Shown in pieces: positions 13,701 to 28,500 of a stretch of 64,000 bases of DNA. How positions within the stretch are numbered: the stretch's first letter is position 1; each line of letters opens with the position of its first letter. Below the pieces are notes generated by a model that saw nothing but the letters and a program-made list of their open reading frames with translations, searched no databases and was not told where the DNA came from. Source of the stretch: Parapristionchus giblindavisi (taxonomy: Eukaryota > Nematoda > Chromadorea > Rhabditida > Diplogasteridae); assembly GCA_943737045.1 (NCBI GenBank), contig CALSFV010000003.1, positions 1-64,000 of the forward strand, read 5' to 3'. Both the position numbers and the translations under genes were made by a program.

Positions 13701-16543
13701 CCCCTTGCTTCTGAGTGATTCCCTGGTCGAATCTGGGCTAGCCCCTTGCTTCTGAGTGATTCCCTGGTCGAATCTGGGCTAGCCCCTTGCTTCTGAGTGA
13801 TTCCCTGGTCGAATCTGGGCTAGCCCCTTGCTTCTGAGTGATTCCCTGGTCGAATCTGGGCTAGCCCCTTGCTTCTGAGTGATTCGCTGGTCGAATCTGG
13901 GCTAGCCCCTTGCTTCTGAGTGATTCCCTGGTCGAATCTGGACTAGCCCCTTGCTTCTAAGTGATTCCCTGGTCGAATCTTTGCTAGCCCCTTGCTTCTG
14001 AGTGATTCCCTGGTCGAATCTGGGCTAGCCCCTTGCTTCTGAGTGATTCCCTGGTCGAATCTGGGCTAGCCCCTTGCTTCTGAGTGTTTCCCTGGTCGAA
14101 TCTGGGCTAGCCCCTTGCTCCTGAGTGATAACCTGGTCGAATCTGGGCTAGCCCCTTGCTTCTGAGTGATACCCTGGTCGAATCTGGGCTAGCCCCTTGC
14201 TTCTGAGTGATTCCCTGGTCGAATCTGGGCTAGCCCCTTGCTTCTGAGTGATTCCCTGGTCGAATCTGGGCTAGCCCCTTGCTTCTGAGTGATTCCCTGG
14301 TCGAATCTGGACTAGCCCCTTGCTTCTGAGTTATTCCCTGGTCGAATCTTTGCTAACCCCTTGCTTCTGAGTGATTCCCTGGTCGAATCTGGGCTAGCCC
14401 CTTGCTTCTGAGTGATTCCCTGGTCGAATCTGGGCTAGCCCATTGCTTCTGAGTGATTCCCTGGTCGAATCTGAGCTAGCCCCTTGCTTCTGAGTGATTC
14501 CCTGGTCGAATCTGGGCTAGCCCCTTGCTTCTGAGTGATTCCCTGGTCGAATCTGGGCTAGCCCCTTGCTTCTGAGTGATTCCCTGGTCGAATCTAGGCT
14601 AGTCCCTTGCTTCTGAGTGATTCCCTGGTCGAATCTGGACTAGCCCCTTGCTTCTGAGTGATTCCCTGGTCGAATCTAGGCTAGCCTTTTGCTTCTGAGT
14701 GATTCCCTGGTCGAATATGGACTAGCCCCTTGCTTCTGAGTGATTCCCTGGTCGAATCTTTGCTAGCCCCTTGCTTCTGAGAGATTCCCTGGTCGAATCT
14801 GGTCTATCCCATTGCTTCTGAGTGATTCCCTGGTCGAATCTGGGCTAGCCCCTTGCTTCTGAATGATTCGCTGGTCGAATCTGGGCTAGTCCCTTGCTTC
14901 TGAGTGATTCCCTGGTCGAATCTGGGCTAGCCCCTTGCTTCTGAGTGATTCCCTGGTCGAATCTGGGCTAGCCGCTTGCTTCTGAGTTATTCCCTGGTCG
15001 AATCTGGGCTAGCCCCTTGCTTCTGAGTGATTCCCTGATCGAATCTGGGCTAGCCCCTTGCTTCTGAGTGATTCCCTGGTCGATTCTGGGCTAGCCCCTT
15101 GCTTCTGAGTGATTCCCTGGTCGAATCTGGGGTAGCCCCTTGCTTCTGAGTGATACCCTGGTCGAATCTGGGCTAGACCCTTGCTTCTGAGTGATACTCT
15201 GGTCGAATCTGGGCTAGCCCCTTGCTTCTGAGTGATTCCCTGGTCGAATCTGGACTAGCCCCTTGCTTCTGAGTGATTCCCTGGTCGAATCTGGGCTAGC
15301 CCCTTGCTTCTGAGTGATTCGCTGGTCGAATCTGGGCTAGCCCCTTGCTTCTGAGTGATTCCCTGGTCGAATCTGGGCTAGCCCCTTGCTTCTGAGTGAT
15401 TCCCTGGTCGAATCTGGGCTAGCCCCTTGCTTCTGAGTGTTTCCCTGGTCGAATCTGGGCTAGCCCCTTGCTTCTGAGTGATAACCTGGTCGAATCTGGG
15501 CTAGCCCCTTGCTTCTGAGTGATACCCTGGTCGAATCTGGGCTAGCCCCTTGCTTCTGAGTGATTCCCTGGTCGAATCTGGGCTAGCCCCTTGCTTCTGA
15601 GTGATTCCCTGGTCGAATCTGGGCTAGCCCCTTGCTTCTGAGTGATTCCCTGATCGAATCTGGGCTAGCCCCTTGCTTCTGAGTGATTCCCTGGTCGAAT
15701 CTGGGCTAGCCCTTTGCTTCTGAGTGATTCCCTGGTCGAATCTGGGCTAGCCCCTTGCTTCTGAGTGATTCGCTGGTCGAATCTGGGCTAGCCCCTTGCT
15801 TCTGAGTGATTCCCTGGTCGAATCTGGACTAGCCCCTTGCTTCTGAGTGATTCCCTGGTCGAATCTTTGCTAGCCCCTTGCTTCTGAGTGATTCCCTGGT
15901 CGAATCTCTGCTAGCCCCTTGCTTCTGAGTGATTCCCTGGTCGAATCTGGGCTAGCCCCTTGCTTCTGAGTGATTCCCTGGTCGAATCTGGGCTAGCCCC
16001 TTGCTTCTGAGTGATTCCCTGGTCGAATCTGGGCTAGCCCCTTGCTTCTGAGTGTTTCCCTGGTCGAATCTGGCTAGCCCCTTGCTTCTGAGTGATAACC
16101 TGGTCGAATCTGGGCTAGCCCCTTGCTTCTGAGTGATACCCTGGTCGAATCTGGGCTAGCCCCTTGCTTCTGAGTGATTCCCTGGTCGAATCTGGGCTAG
16201 CCCCTTGCTTCTGAGTGATTCCCTGGTCGAATCTGGGCTAGCCCCTTGCTTCTGAGTGATTCCCTGGTCGAATCTGGACTAGCCCCTTGCTTCTGAGTTA
16301 TTCCCTGGTCGAATCTTTGCTAACCCCTTGCTTCTGAGTGATTCCCTGGTCGAATCTGGGCTAGCCCCTTGCTTCTGAGTGATTCCCTGGTCGAATCTGG
16401 GCTAGCCCCTTGCTTCTGAGTGATTCGCTGGTCGAATCTGGGCTAGCCCCTTGCTTCTGAGTGATTCCCTGGTCGAATCTGGGCTAGCCCCTTGCTTCTG
16501 AGTGATTCCCTGGTCGAATCTGGGCTAGCCCCTTGCTTCTGAG
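7724..16543 (-). repeat. 41-bp subtelomeric satellite, block 3 (inverted)
   Basis: About 215 copies in the block-1 orientation. The left switch point falls inside a monomer at 7723/7724 (AGATTCG joined to CTTCTGAG). From about 9670 to 15455 this block is the reverse complement of block 2: marker variants satisfy x + y = 17,393, for example 2703 with 14690, 3271 with 14122, 3781 with 13612 and 5040 with 12353. The first 0.8 kb (7724 to about 8550) repeats as about 15717-16543 at offset 7,993. Confidence 0.93.
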
Positions 16544-19500
16544 TCGACCAGGGAATCACTCAGAAGCAAATGGATAGACCAGATTCGACCAGGGAATCAC
16601 TCAGAAGCAAGGGGCTAGCAAAGATTCGACCAGGGAATCACTCAGAAGCAAGGGGCTAGTCCAGATTCGACCAGGGAATCACTCAGAAGCAAGGGGCTAG
16701 CCCAGATTCGACCAGCGAATCACTCAGAAGCAAGGGGCTAGCCCAGATTCGACCAGGGAATCACTCAGAAGCAAGGGGCTAGCCCAGATTCGACCAGGGA
16801 ATCACTCAGAAGCAAGGGGCTAGCCCAGATTCGACCAGGGAATCACTCAGAAGCAAGGGGCTAGCCCAGATTCGACCATGGAATCACTCAGAAGCAAGGG
16901 GCTAGCCCAGATTCGACCAGAGTATCACTCAGAAGCAAGGGTCTAGCCCAGATTCGACCAGGGTATCACTCAGAAGCAAGGGGCAAGCCCAGATTAGACC
17001 AGGGAATCACTCAGAAGCAAGGGGCTAGCCCAGATTCGACCAGGGAATCACTCAGAAGCAAGGGGCTAGCCCAGATTCGACCAGGGAATCACTCAGAAGC
17101 AAGGGGCTAGCCCAGATTCGACCAGGGAATCATTCAGAAGCAAGGGGCTAGCCCAGATTCGACCAGGGAATCACTCAGAAGCAAGGGGCTAGCCCAGATT
17201 CGACCAGGGAATCACTCAGAAGCAAGGGGCTAGCCCAGATTCGACCAGGGAATCACTCAGAAGCAAGGGGCTAGCCCAGATTCGACCAGCGAATCACTCA
17301 GAAGCAAGGGGCTAGCCCAGATTCGACCAGGGAATCACTCAGAAGCAAGGGGCTAGCCCAGATTCGACCAGGGAATCACTCAGAAGCAAGGGGCTAGCCC
17401 AGATTCGACCAGGGAATCATTCAGAAGCAAGGGGCTAGCCCAGATTCGACCAGGGAATCACTCAGAAGCAAGGGGCTAGCCCAGATTCGACCAGGGAATC
17501 ACTCAGAAGCAAGGGGCTAGCCCAGATTCGACCAGCGAATCACTCAGAAGCAAGGGGCTAGCCCAGATTCGACCAGGGAATCACTCAGAAGCAAGGGGCT
17601 AGCCCAGATTCGACCAGGGAATCACTCAGAAGCAAGGGGTTAGCAAAGATTCGACCAGGGAATAACTCAGAAGCAAGGGGCTAGTCCAGATTCGACCAGG
17701 GAATCACTCAGAAGCAAGGGGCTAGCCCAGATTCGACCAGGGAATCACTCAGAAGCAAGGGGCTAGCCCAGATTCGACCAGGGAATCACTCAGAAGCAAG
17801 GGGCTAGCCCAGATTCGACCAGGGTATCACTCAGAAGCAAGGGGCTAGCCCAGATTCGACCAGGTTATCACTCAGAAGCAAGGGGCTAGCCAGATTCGAC
17901 CAGGGAAACACTCAGAAGCAAGGGGCTAGCCCAGATTCGACCAGGGAATCACTCAGAAGCAAGGGGCTAGCCCAGATTCGACCAGGGAATCACTCAGAAG
18001 CAAGGGGCTAGCCCAGATTCGACCAGGGAATCACTCAGAAGCAAGGGGCTAGCAAAGATTCGACCAGGGAATCACTCAGAAGCAAGGGGCTAGCAAAGAT
18101 TCGACCAGGGAATCACTCAGAAGCAAGGGGCTAGTCCAGATTCGACCAGGGAATCACTCAGAAGCAAGGGGCTAGCCCAGATTCGACCAGCGAATCACTC
18201 AGAAGCAAGGGGCTAGCCCAGATTCGACCAGGGAATCACTCAGAAGCAAAGGGCTAGCCCAGATTCGACCAGGGAATCACTCAGAAGCAAGGGGCTAGCC
18301 CAGATTCGACCAGGGAATCACTCAGAAGCAAGGGGCTAGCCCAGATTCGACCAGGGAATCACTCAGAAGCAAGGGGCTAGCCCAGATTCGACCAGGGAAT
18401 CACTCAGAAGCAAGGGTCTAGCCCAGATTCGACCAGGGAATCACTCAGAAGCAAGGGGCAAGCCCAGATTAGACCAGGGTATCACTCAGAAGCAAGGGGC
18501 TAGCCCAGATTCGACCAGGTTATCACTCAGAAGCAAGGGGCTAGCCCAGATTCGACCAGGGAATCACTCAGAAGCAAGGGGCTAGCCCAGATTCGACCAG
18601 GGAATCACTCAGAAGCAAGGGGCTAGCCCAGATTCGACCAGGGAATCACTCAGAAGCAAGGGGCTAGCCCAGATTCGACCAGGGAATCACTCAGAAGCAA
18701 GGGGATAGACCAGATTCGACCAGGGAATCACTCAGAAGCAAGGGGCTAGCAAAGATTCGACCAGGGAATCACTCAGAAGCAAGGGGCTAGTCCAGATTCG
18801 ACCAGGGAATCACTCAGAAGCAAGGGGCTAGTCCAGATTCGACCAGGGAATCACTCAGAAGCAAGGGGCTAGCCCAGATTCGACCAGGGAATCACTCAGA
18901 AGCAAGGGGCTAGCCCAGATTCGACCAGGGAATCACTCAGAAGCAAGGGGTTAGCAAAGATTCGACCAGGGAATAACTCAGAAGCAAGGGGCTAGCCCAG
19001 ATTCGACCAGGGAATCACTCAGAAGCAAGGGGCTAGCCCAGATTCGACCAGGGTATCACTCAGAAGCAAGGGGCTAGCCCAGATTCGACCAGGTTATCAC
19101 TCAGAAGCAAGGGGCTAGCCCAGATTCGACCAGGGAAACACTCAGAAGCAAGGGGCTAGCCCAGATTCGACCAGGGAATCACTCAGAAGCAAGGGGCTAG
19201 CCCAGATTCGACCAGGGAATCACTCAGAAGCAAGGGGCTAGCCCAGATTCGACCAGCGAATCACTCAGAAGCAAGGGGCTAGCCCAGATTCGACCAGGGA
19301 ATCACTCAGAAGCAAGGGGCTAGCCCAGATTCGACCAGGGAATCACTCAGAAGCAAGGGGCTAGCCCAGATTCGACCAGGGAATCACTCAGAAGCAAGGG
19401 GCTAGCCCAGATTCGACCAGGGAATCACTCAGAAGCAAGGGGCTAGCCCAGATTCGACCAGGGAATCACTCAGAAGCAAGGGTCTAGCCCAGATTCGACC

Positions 19501-22500
19501 AGGGAATCACTCAGAAGCAAGGGGCAAGCCCAGATTAGACCAGGGTATCACTCAGAAGCAAGGGGCTAGCCCAGATTCGACCAGGTTATCACTCAGAAGC
19601 AAGGGGCTAGCCCAGATTCGACCAGGGAATCACTCAGAAGCAAGGGGCTAGCCCAGATTCGACCAGGGAATCACTCAGAAGCAAGGGGCTAGCCCAGATT
19701 CGACCAGGGAATCACTCAGAAGCAAGGGGCTAGCCCAGATTCGACCAGGGAATCACTCAGAAGCAAGGGGATAGACCAGATTCGACCAGGGAATCACTCA
19801 GAAGCAAGGGGCTAGCAAAGATTCGACCAGGGAATCACTCAGAAGCAAGGGGCTAGTCCAGATTCGACCAGGGAATCACTCAGAAGCAAGGGGCTAGCCC
19901 AGATTCGACCAGCGAATCACTCAGAAGCAAGGGGCTAGCCCAGATTCGACCAGGGAATCACTCAGAAGCAAGGGGCTAGCCCAGATTCGACCAGGGAATC
20001 ACTCAGAAGCAAGGGGCTAGCCCAGATTCGACCAGGGAATCACTCAGAAGCAAGGGGCTAGCCCAGATTCGACCATGGAATCACTCAGAAGCAAGGGGCT
20101 AGCCCAGATTCGACCAGAGTATCACTCAGAAGCAAGGGTCTAGCCCAGATTCGACCAGGGTATCACTCAGAAGCAAGGGGCAAGCCCAGATTAGACCAGG
20201 GAATCACTCAGAAGCAAGGGGCTAGCCCAGATTCGACCAGGGAATCACTCAGAAGCAAGGGGCTAGCCCAGATTCGACCAGGGAATCACTCAGAAGCAAG
20301 GGGCTAGCCCAGATTCGACCAGGGAATCATTCAGAAGCAAGGGGCTAGCCCAGATTCGACCAGGGAATCACTCAGAAGCAAGGGGCTAGCCCAGATTCGA
20401 CCAGGGAATCACTCAGAAGCAAGGGGCTAGCCCAGATTCGACCAGGGAATCACTCAGAAGCAAGGGGCTAGCCCAGATTCGACCAGCGAATCACTCAGAA
20501 GCAAGGGGCTAGCCCAGATTCGACCAGGGAATCACTCAGAAGCAAGGGGCTAGCCCAGATTCGACCAGGGAATCACTCAGAAGCAAGGGGTTAGCAAAGA
20601 TTCGACCAGGGAATAACTCAGAAGCAAGGGGCTAGTCCAGATTCGACCAGGGAATCACTCAGAAGCAAGGGGCTAGCCCAGATTCGACCAGGGAATCACT
20701 CAGAAGCAAGGGGCTAGCCCAGATTCGACCAGGGAATCACTCAGAAGCAAGGGGCTAGCCCAGATTCGACCAGGGTATCACTCAGAAGCAAGGGGCTAGC
20801 CCAGATTCGACCAGGTTATCACTCAGAAGCAAGGGGCTAGCCAGATTCGACCAGGGAAACACTCAGAAGCAAGGGGCTAGCCCAGATTCGACCAGGGAAT
20901 CACTCAGAAGCAAGGGGCTAGCCCAGATTCGACCAGGGAATCACTCAGAAGCAAGGGGCTAGCCCAGATTCGACCAGGGAATCACTCAGAAGCAAGGGGC
21001 TAGCAGAGATTCGACCAGGGAATCACTCAGAAGCAAGGGGCTAGCAAAGATTCGACCAGGGAATCACTCAGAAGCAAGGGGCTAGTCCAGATTCGACCAG
21101 GGAATCACTCAGAAGCAAGGGGCTAGCCCAGATTCGACCAGCGAATCACTCAGAAGCAAGGGGCTAGCCCAGATTCGACCAGGGAATCACTCAGAAGCAA
21201 AGGGCTAGCCCAGATTCGACCAGGGAATCACTCAGAAGCAAGGGGCTAGCCCAGATTCGATCAGGGAATCACTCAGAAGCAAGGGGCTAGCCCAGATTCG
21301 ACCAGGGAATCACTCAGAAGCAAGGGGCTAGCCCAGATTCGACCAGGGAATCACTCAGAAGCAAGGGGCTAGCCCAGATTCGACCAGGGTATCACTCAGA
21401 AGCAAGGGGCTAGCCCAGATTCGACCAGGTTATCACTCAGAAGCAAGGGGCTAGCCCAGATTCGACCAGGGAAACACTCAGAAGCAAGGGGCTAGCCCAG
21501 ATTCGACCAGGGAATCACTCAGAAGCAAGGGGCTAGCCCAGATTCGACCAGGGAATCACTCAGAAGCAAGGGGCTAGCCCAGATTCGACCAGCGAATCAC
21601 TCAGAAGCAAGGGGCTAGCCCAGATTCGACCAGGGAATCACTCAGAAGCAAGGGGCTAGTCCAGATTCGACCAGGGAATCACTCAGAAGCAAGGGGCTAG
21701 CCCAGATTCGACCAGAGTATCACTCAGAAGCAAGGGTCTAGCCCAGATTCGACCAGGGTATCACTCAGAAGCAAGGGGCTACCCCAGATTCGACCAGGGA
21801 ATCACTCAGAAGCAAGGGGCTAGCCCAGAATCGACCAGGGAATCACTCAGAAGCAAGGGGCTAGCCCAGATTCGATCAGGGAATCACTCAGAAGCAAGGG
21901 GCTAGCCCAGATTCGACCAGGGAATAACTCAGAAGCAAGCGGCTAGCCCAGATTCGACCAGGGAATCACTCAGAAGCAAGGGGCTAGCCCAGATTCGACC
22001 AGGGAATCACTCAGAAGCAAGGGACTAGCCCAGATTCGACCAGCGAATCATTCAGAAGCAAGGGGCTAGCCCAGATTCGACCAGGGAATCACTCAGAAGC
22101 AATGGGATAGACCAGATTCGACCAGGGAATCTCTCAGAAGCAAGGGGCTAGCAAAGATTCGACCAGGGAATCACTCAGAAGCAAGGGGCTAGTCCATATT
22201 CGACCAGGGAATCACTCAGAAGCAAAAGGCTAGCCTAGATTCGACCAGGGAATCACTCAGAAGCAAGGGGCTAGTCCAGATTCGACCAGGGAATCACTCA
22301 GAAGCAAGGGACTAGCCTAGATTCGACCAGGGAATCACTCAGAAGCAAGGGGCTAGCCCAGATTCGACCAGGGAATCACTCAGAAGCAAGGGGCTAGCCC
22401 AGATTCGACCAGGGAATCACTCAGAAGCAAGGGGCTAGCTCAGATTCGACCAGGGAATCACTCAGAAGCAATGGGCTAGCCCAGATTCGACCAGGGAATC

Positions 22501-25500
22501 ACTCAGAAGCAAGGGGCTAGCCCAGATTCGACCAGGGAATCACTCAGAAGCAAGGGGTTAGCAAAGATTCGACCAGGGAATAACTCAGAAGCAAGGGGCT
22601 AGTCCAGATTCGACCAGGGAATCACTCAGAAGCAAGGGGCTAGCCCAGATTCGACCAGGGAATCACTCAGAAGCAAGGGGCTAGCCCAGATTCGACCAGG
22701 GAATCACTCAGAAGCAAGGGGCTAGCCCAGATTCGACCAGGGTATCACTCAGAAGCAAGGGGCTAGCCCAGATTCGACCAGGTTATCACTCAGGAGCAAG
22801 GGGCTAGCCCAGATTCGACCAGGGAAACACTCAGAAGCAAGGGGCTAGCCCAGATTCGACCAGGGAATCACTCAGAAGCAAGGGGCTAGCCCAGATTCGA
22901 CCAGGGAATCACTCAGAAGCAAGGGGCTAGCAAAGATTCGACCAGGGAATCACTTAGAAGCAAGGGGCTAGTCCAGATTCGACCAGGGAATCACTCAGAA
23001 GCAAGGGGCTAGCCCAGATTCGACCAGCGAATCACTCAGAAGCAAGGGGCTAGCCCAGATTCGACCAGGGAATCACTCAGAAGCAAGGGGCTAGCCCAGA
23101 TTCGACCAGGGAATCACTCAGAAGCAAGGGGCTAGCCCAGATTCGACCAGGGAATCACTCAGAAGCAAGGGGCTAGCCCAGATTCGACCAGGGAATCACT
23201 CAGAAGCAAGGGGCTAGCCCAGATTCGACCAGAGTATCACTCAGAAGCAAGGGTCTAGCCCAGATTCGACCAGGGTATCACTCAGAAGCAAGGGGCAAGC
23301 CCATATTAGACCAGGGAATCACTCAGAAGCAAGGGGCTAGCCCAGATTCGACCAGGGAATCACTCAGAAGCAAGGGGCTAGCCCAGATTCGACCAGGGAA
23401 TCACTCAGAAGCAAGGGGCTAGCCCAGATTCGACCAGGGAATCACTCAGAAGCAAGGGGCTAGCCCAGATTCGACCAGCGAATCACTCAGAAGCAAGGGG
23501 CTAGCCCAGATTCGACCAGGGAATCACTCAGAAGCAAGGGGCTAGCCCAGATTCGACCAGGGAATCACTCAGAAGCAAGGGGTTAGCAAAGATTCGACCA
23601 GGGAATAACTCAGAAGCAAGGGGCTAGTCCAGATTCGACCAGGGAATCACTCAGAAGCAAGGGGCTAGCCCAGATTCGACCAGGGAATCACTCAGAAGCA
23701 AGGGGCTAGCCCAGATTCGACCAGGGAATCACTCAGAAGCAAGGGGTTAGCAAAGATTCGACCAGGGAATAACTCAGAAGCAAGGGGCTAGCCCAGATTC
23801 GACCAGGGAATCACTCAGAAGCAAGGGGCTAGCCCAGATTCGACCAGGGTATCACTCAGAAGCAAGGGGCTAGCCCAGATTCGACCAGGTTATCACTCAG
23901 AAGCAAGGGGCTAGCCCAGATTCGACCAGGGAAACACTCAGAAGCAAGGGGCTAGCCCAGATTCGACCAGGGAATCACTCAGAAGCAAGGGGCTAGCCCA
24001 GATTCGACCAGGGAATCACTCAGAAGCAAGGGGCTAGCCCAGATTCGACCAGCGAATCACTCAGAAGCAAGGGGCTAGCCCAGATTCGACCAGGGAATCA
24101 CTCAGAAGCAAGGGGCTAGCCCAGATTCGACCAGGGAATCACTCAGAAGCAAGGGGCTAGCCCAGATTCGACCAGGGAATCACTCAGAAGCAAGGGGCTA
24201 GCCCAGATTCGACCAGGGAATCACTCAGAAGCAAGGGGCTAGCCCAGATTCGACCAGGGAATCACTCAGAAGCAAGGGTCTAGCCCAGATTCGACCAGGG
24301 AATCACTCAGAAGCAAGGGGCAAGCCCAGATTAGACCAGGGTATCACTCAGAAGCAAGGGGCTAGCCCAGATTCGACCAGGTTATCACTCAGAAGCAAGG
24401 GGCTAGCCCAGATTCGACCAGGGAATCACTCAGAAGCAAGGGGCTAGCCCAGATTCGACCAGGGAATCACTCAGAAGCAAGGGGCTAGCCCAGATTCGAC
24501 CAGGGAATCACTCAGAAGCAAGGGGCTAGCCCAGATTCGACCAGGGAATCACTCAGAAGCAAATGGATAGACCAGATTCGACCAGGGAATCACTCAGAAG
24601 CAAGGGGCTAGCAAAGATTCGACCAGGGAATCACTCAGAAGCAAGGGGCTAGTCCAGATTCGACCAGGGAATCACTCAGAAGCAAGGGGCTAGCCCAGAT
24701 TCGACCAGCGAATCACTCAGAAGCAAGGGGCTAGCCCAGATTCGACCAGGGAATCACTCAGAAGCAAGGGGCTAGCCCAGATTCGACCAGGGAATCACTC
24801 AGAAGCAAGGGGCTAGCCCAGATTCGACCAGGGAATCACTCAGAAGCAAGGGGCTAGCCCAGATTCGACCATGGAATCACTCAGAAGCAAGGGGCTAGCC
24901 CAGATTCGACCAGAGTATCACTCAGAAGCAAGGGTCTAGCCCAGATTCGACCAGGGTATCACTCAGAAGCAAGGGGCAAGCCCAGATTAGACCAGGGAAT
25001 CACTCAGAAGCAAGGGGCTAGCCCAGATTCGACCAGGGAATCACTCAGAAGCAAGGGGCTAGCCCAGATTCGACCAGGGAATCACTCAGAAGCAAGGGGC
25101 TAGCCCAGATTCGACCAGGGAATCATTCAGAAGCAAGGGGCTAGCCCAGATTCGACCAGGGAATCACTCAGAAGCAAGGGGCTAGCCCAGATTCGACCAG
25201 GGAATCACTCAGAAGCAAGGGGCTAGCCCAGATTCGACCAGGGAATCACTCAGAAGCAAGGGGCTAGCCCAGATTCGACCAGCGAATCACTCAGAAGCAA
25301 GGGGCTAGCCCAGATTCGACCAGGGAATCACTCAGAAGCAAGGGGCTAGCCCAGATTCGACCAGGGAATCACTCAGAAGCAAGGGGCTAGCCCAGATTCG
25401 ACCAGGGAATCATTCAGAAGCAAGGGGCTAGCCCAGATTCGACCAGGGAATCACTCAGAAGCAAGGGGCTAGCCCAGATTCGACCAGGGAATCACTCAGA

Positions 25501-28500
25501 AGCAAGGGGCTAGCCCAGATTCGACCAGCGAATCACTCAGAAGCAAGGGGCTAGCCCAGATTCGACCAGGGAATCACTCAGAAGCAAGGGGCTAGCCCAG
25601 ATTCGACCAGGGAATCACTCAGAAGCAAGGGGTTAGCAAAGATTCGACCAGGGAATAACTCAGAAGCAAGGGGCTAGTCCAGATTCGACCAGGGAATCAC
25701 TCAGAAGCAAGGGGCTAGCCCAGATTCGACCAGGGAATCACTCAGAAGCAAGGGGCTAGCCCAGATTCGACCAGGGAATCACTCAGAAGCAAGGGGCTAG
25801 CCCAGATTCGACCAGGGTATCACTCAGAAGCAAGGGGCTAGCCCAGATTCGACCAGGTTATCACTCAGAAGCAAGGGGCTAGCCAGATTCGACCAGGGAA
25901 ACACTCAGAAGCAAGGGGCTAGCCCAGATTCGACCAGGGAATCACTCAGAAGCAAGGGGCTAGCCCAGATTCGACCAGGGAATCACTCAGAAGCAAGGGG
26001 CTAGCCCAGATTCGACCAGGGAATCACTCAGAAGCAAGGGGCTAGCAAAGATTCGACCAGGGAATCACTCAGAAGCAAGGGGCTAGCAAAGATTCGACCA
26101 GGGAATCACTCAGAAGCAAGGGGCTAGTCCAGATTCGACCAGGGAATCACTCAGAAGCAAGGGGCTAGCCCAGATTCGACCAGCGAATCACTCAGAAGCA
26201 AGGGGCTAGCCCAGATTCGACCAGGGAATCACTCAGAAGCAAAGGGCTAGCCCAGATTCGACCAGGGAATCACTCAGAAGCAAGGGGCTAGCCCAGATTC
26301 GACCAGGGAATCACTCAGAAGCAAGGGGCTAGCCCAGATTCGACCAGGGAATCACTCAGAAGCAAGGGGCTAGCCCAGATTCGACCAGGGAATCACTCAG
26401 AAGCAAGGGTCTAGCCCAGATTCGACCAGGGAATCACTCAGAAGCAAGGGGCAAGCCCAGATTAGACCAGGGTATCACTCAGAAGCAAGGGGCTAGCCCA
26501 GATTCGACCAGGTTATCACTCAGAAGCAAGGGGCTAGCCCAGATTCGACCAGGGAATCACTCAGAAGCAAGGGGCTAGCCCAGATTCGACCAGGGAATCA
26601 CTCAGAAGCAAGGGGCTAGCCCAGATTCGACCAGGGAATCACTCAGAAGCAAGGGGCTAGCCCAGATTCGACCAGGGAATCACTCAGAAGCAAGGGGATA
26701 GACCAGATTCGACCAGGGAATCACTCAGAAGCAAGGGGCTAGCAAAGATTCGACCAGGGAATCACTCAGAAGCAAGGGGCTAGTCCAGATTCGACCAGGG
26801 AATCACTCAGAAGCAAGGGGCTAGTCCAGATTCGACCAGGGAATCACTCAGAAGCAAGGGGCTAGCCCAGATTCGACCAGGGAATCACTCAGAAGCAAGG
26901 GGCTAGCCCAGATTCGACCAGGGAATCACTCAGAAGCAAGGGGTTAGCAAAGATTCGACCAGGGAATAACTCAGAAGCAAGGGGCTAGCCCAGATTCGAC
27001 CAGGGAATCACTCAGAAGCAAGGGGCTAGCCCAGATTCGACCAGGGTATCACTCAGAAGCAAGGGGCTAGCCCAGATTCGACCAGGTTATCACTCAGAAG
27101 CAAGGGGCTAGCCCAGATTCGACCAGGGAAACACTCAGAAGCAAGGGGCTAGCCCAGATTCGACCAGGGAATCACTCAGAAGCAAGGGGCTAGCCCAGAT
27201 TCGACCAGGGAATCACTCAGAAGCAAGGGGCTAGCCCAGATTCGACCAGCGAATCACTCAGAAGCAAGGGGCTAGCCCAGATTCGACCAGGGAATCACTC
27301 AGAAGCAAGGGGCTAGCCCAGATTCGACCAGGGAATCACTCAGAAGCAAGGGGCTAGCCCAGATTCGACCAGGGAATCACTCAGAAGCAAGGGGCTAGCC
27401 CAGATTCGACCAGGGAATCACTCAGAAGCAAGGGTCTAGCCCAGATTCGACCAGGGAATCACTCAGAAGCAAGGGGCAAGCCCAGATTAGACCAGGGTAT
27501 CACTCAGAAGCAAGGGGCTAGCCCAGATTCGACCAGGTTATCACTCAGAAGCAAGGGGCTAGCCCAGATTCGACCAGGGAATCACTCAGAAGCAAGGGGC
27601 TAGCCCAGATTCGACCAGGGAATCACTCAGAAGCAAGGGGCTAGCCCAGATTCGACCAGGGAATCACTCAGAAGCAAGGGGCTAGCCCAGATTCGACCAG
27701 GGAATCACTCAGAAGCAAGGGGATAGACCAGATTCGACCAGGGAATCACTCAGAAGCAAGGGGCTAGCAAAGATTCGACCAGGGAATCACTCAGAAGCAA
27801 GGGGCTAGTCCAGATTCGACCAGGGAATCACTCAGAAGCAAGGGGCTAGCCCAGATTCGACCAGCGAATCACTCAGAAGCAAGGGGCTAGCCCAGATTCG
27901 ACCAGGGAATCACTCAGAAGCAAGGGGCTAGCCCAGATTCGACCAGGGAATCACTCAGAAGCAAGGGGCTAGCCCAGATTCGACCAGGGAATCACTCAGA
28001 AGCAAGGGGCTAGCCCAGATTCGACCATGGAATCACTCAGAAGCAAGGGGCTAGCCCAGATTCGACCAGAGTATCACTCAGAAGCAAGGGTCTAGCCCAG
28101 ATTCGACCAGGGTATCACTCAGAAGCAAGGGGCAAGCCCAGATTAGACCAGGGAATCACTCAGAAGCAAGGGGCTAGCCCAGATTCGACCAGGGAATCAC
28201 TCAGAAGCAAGGGGCTAGCCCAGATTCGACCAGGGAATCACTCAGAAGCAAGGGGCTAGCCCAGATTCGACCAGGGAATCATTCAGAAGCAAGGGGCTAG
28301 CCCAGATTCGACCAGGGAATCACTCAGAAGCAAGGGGCTAGCCCAGATTCGACCAGGGAATCACTCAGAAGCAAGGGGCTAGCCCAGATTCGACCAGGGA
28401 ATCACTCAGAAGCAAGGGGCTAGCCCAGATTCGACCAGCGAATCACTCAGAAGCAAGGGGCTAGCCCAGATTCGACCAGGGAATCACTCAGAAGCAAGGG

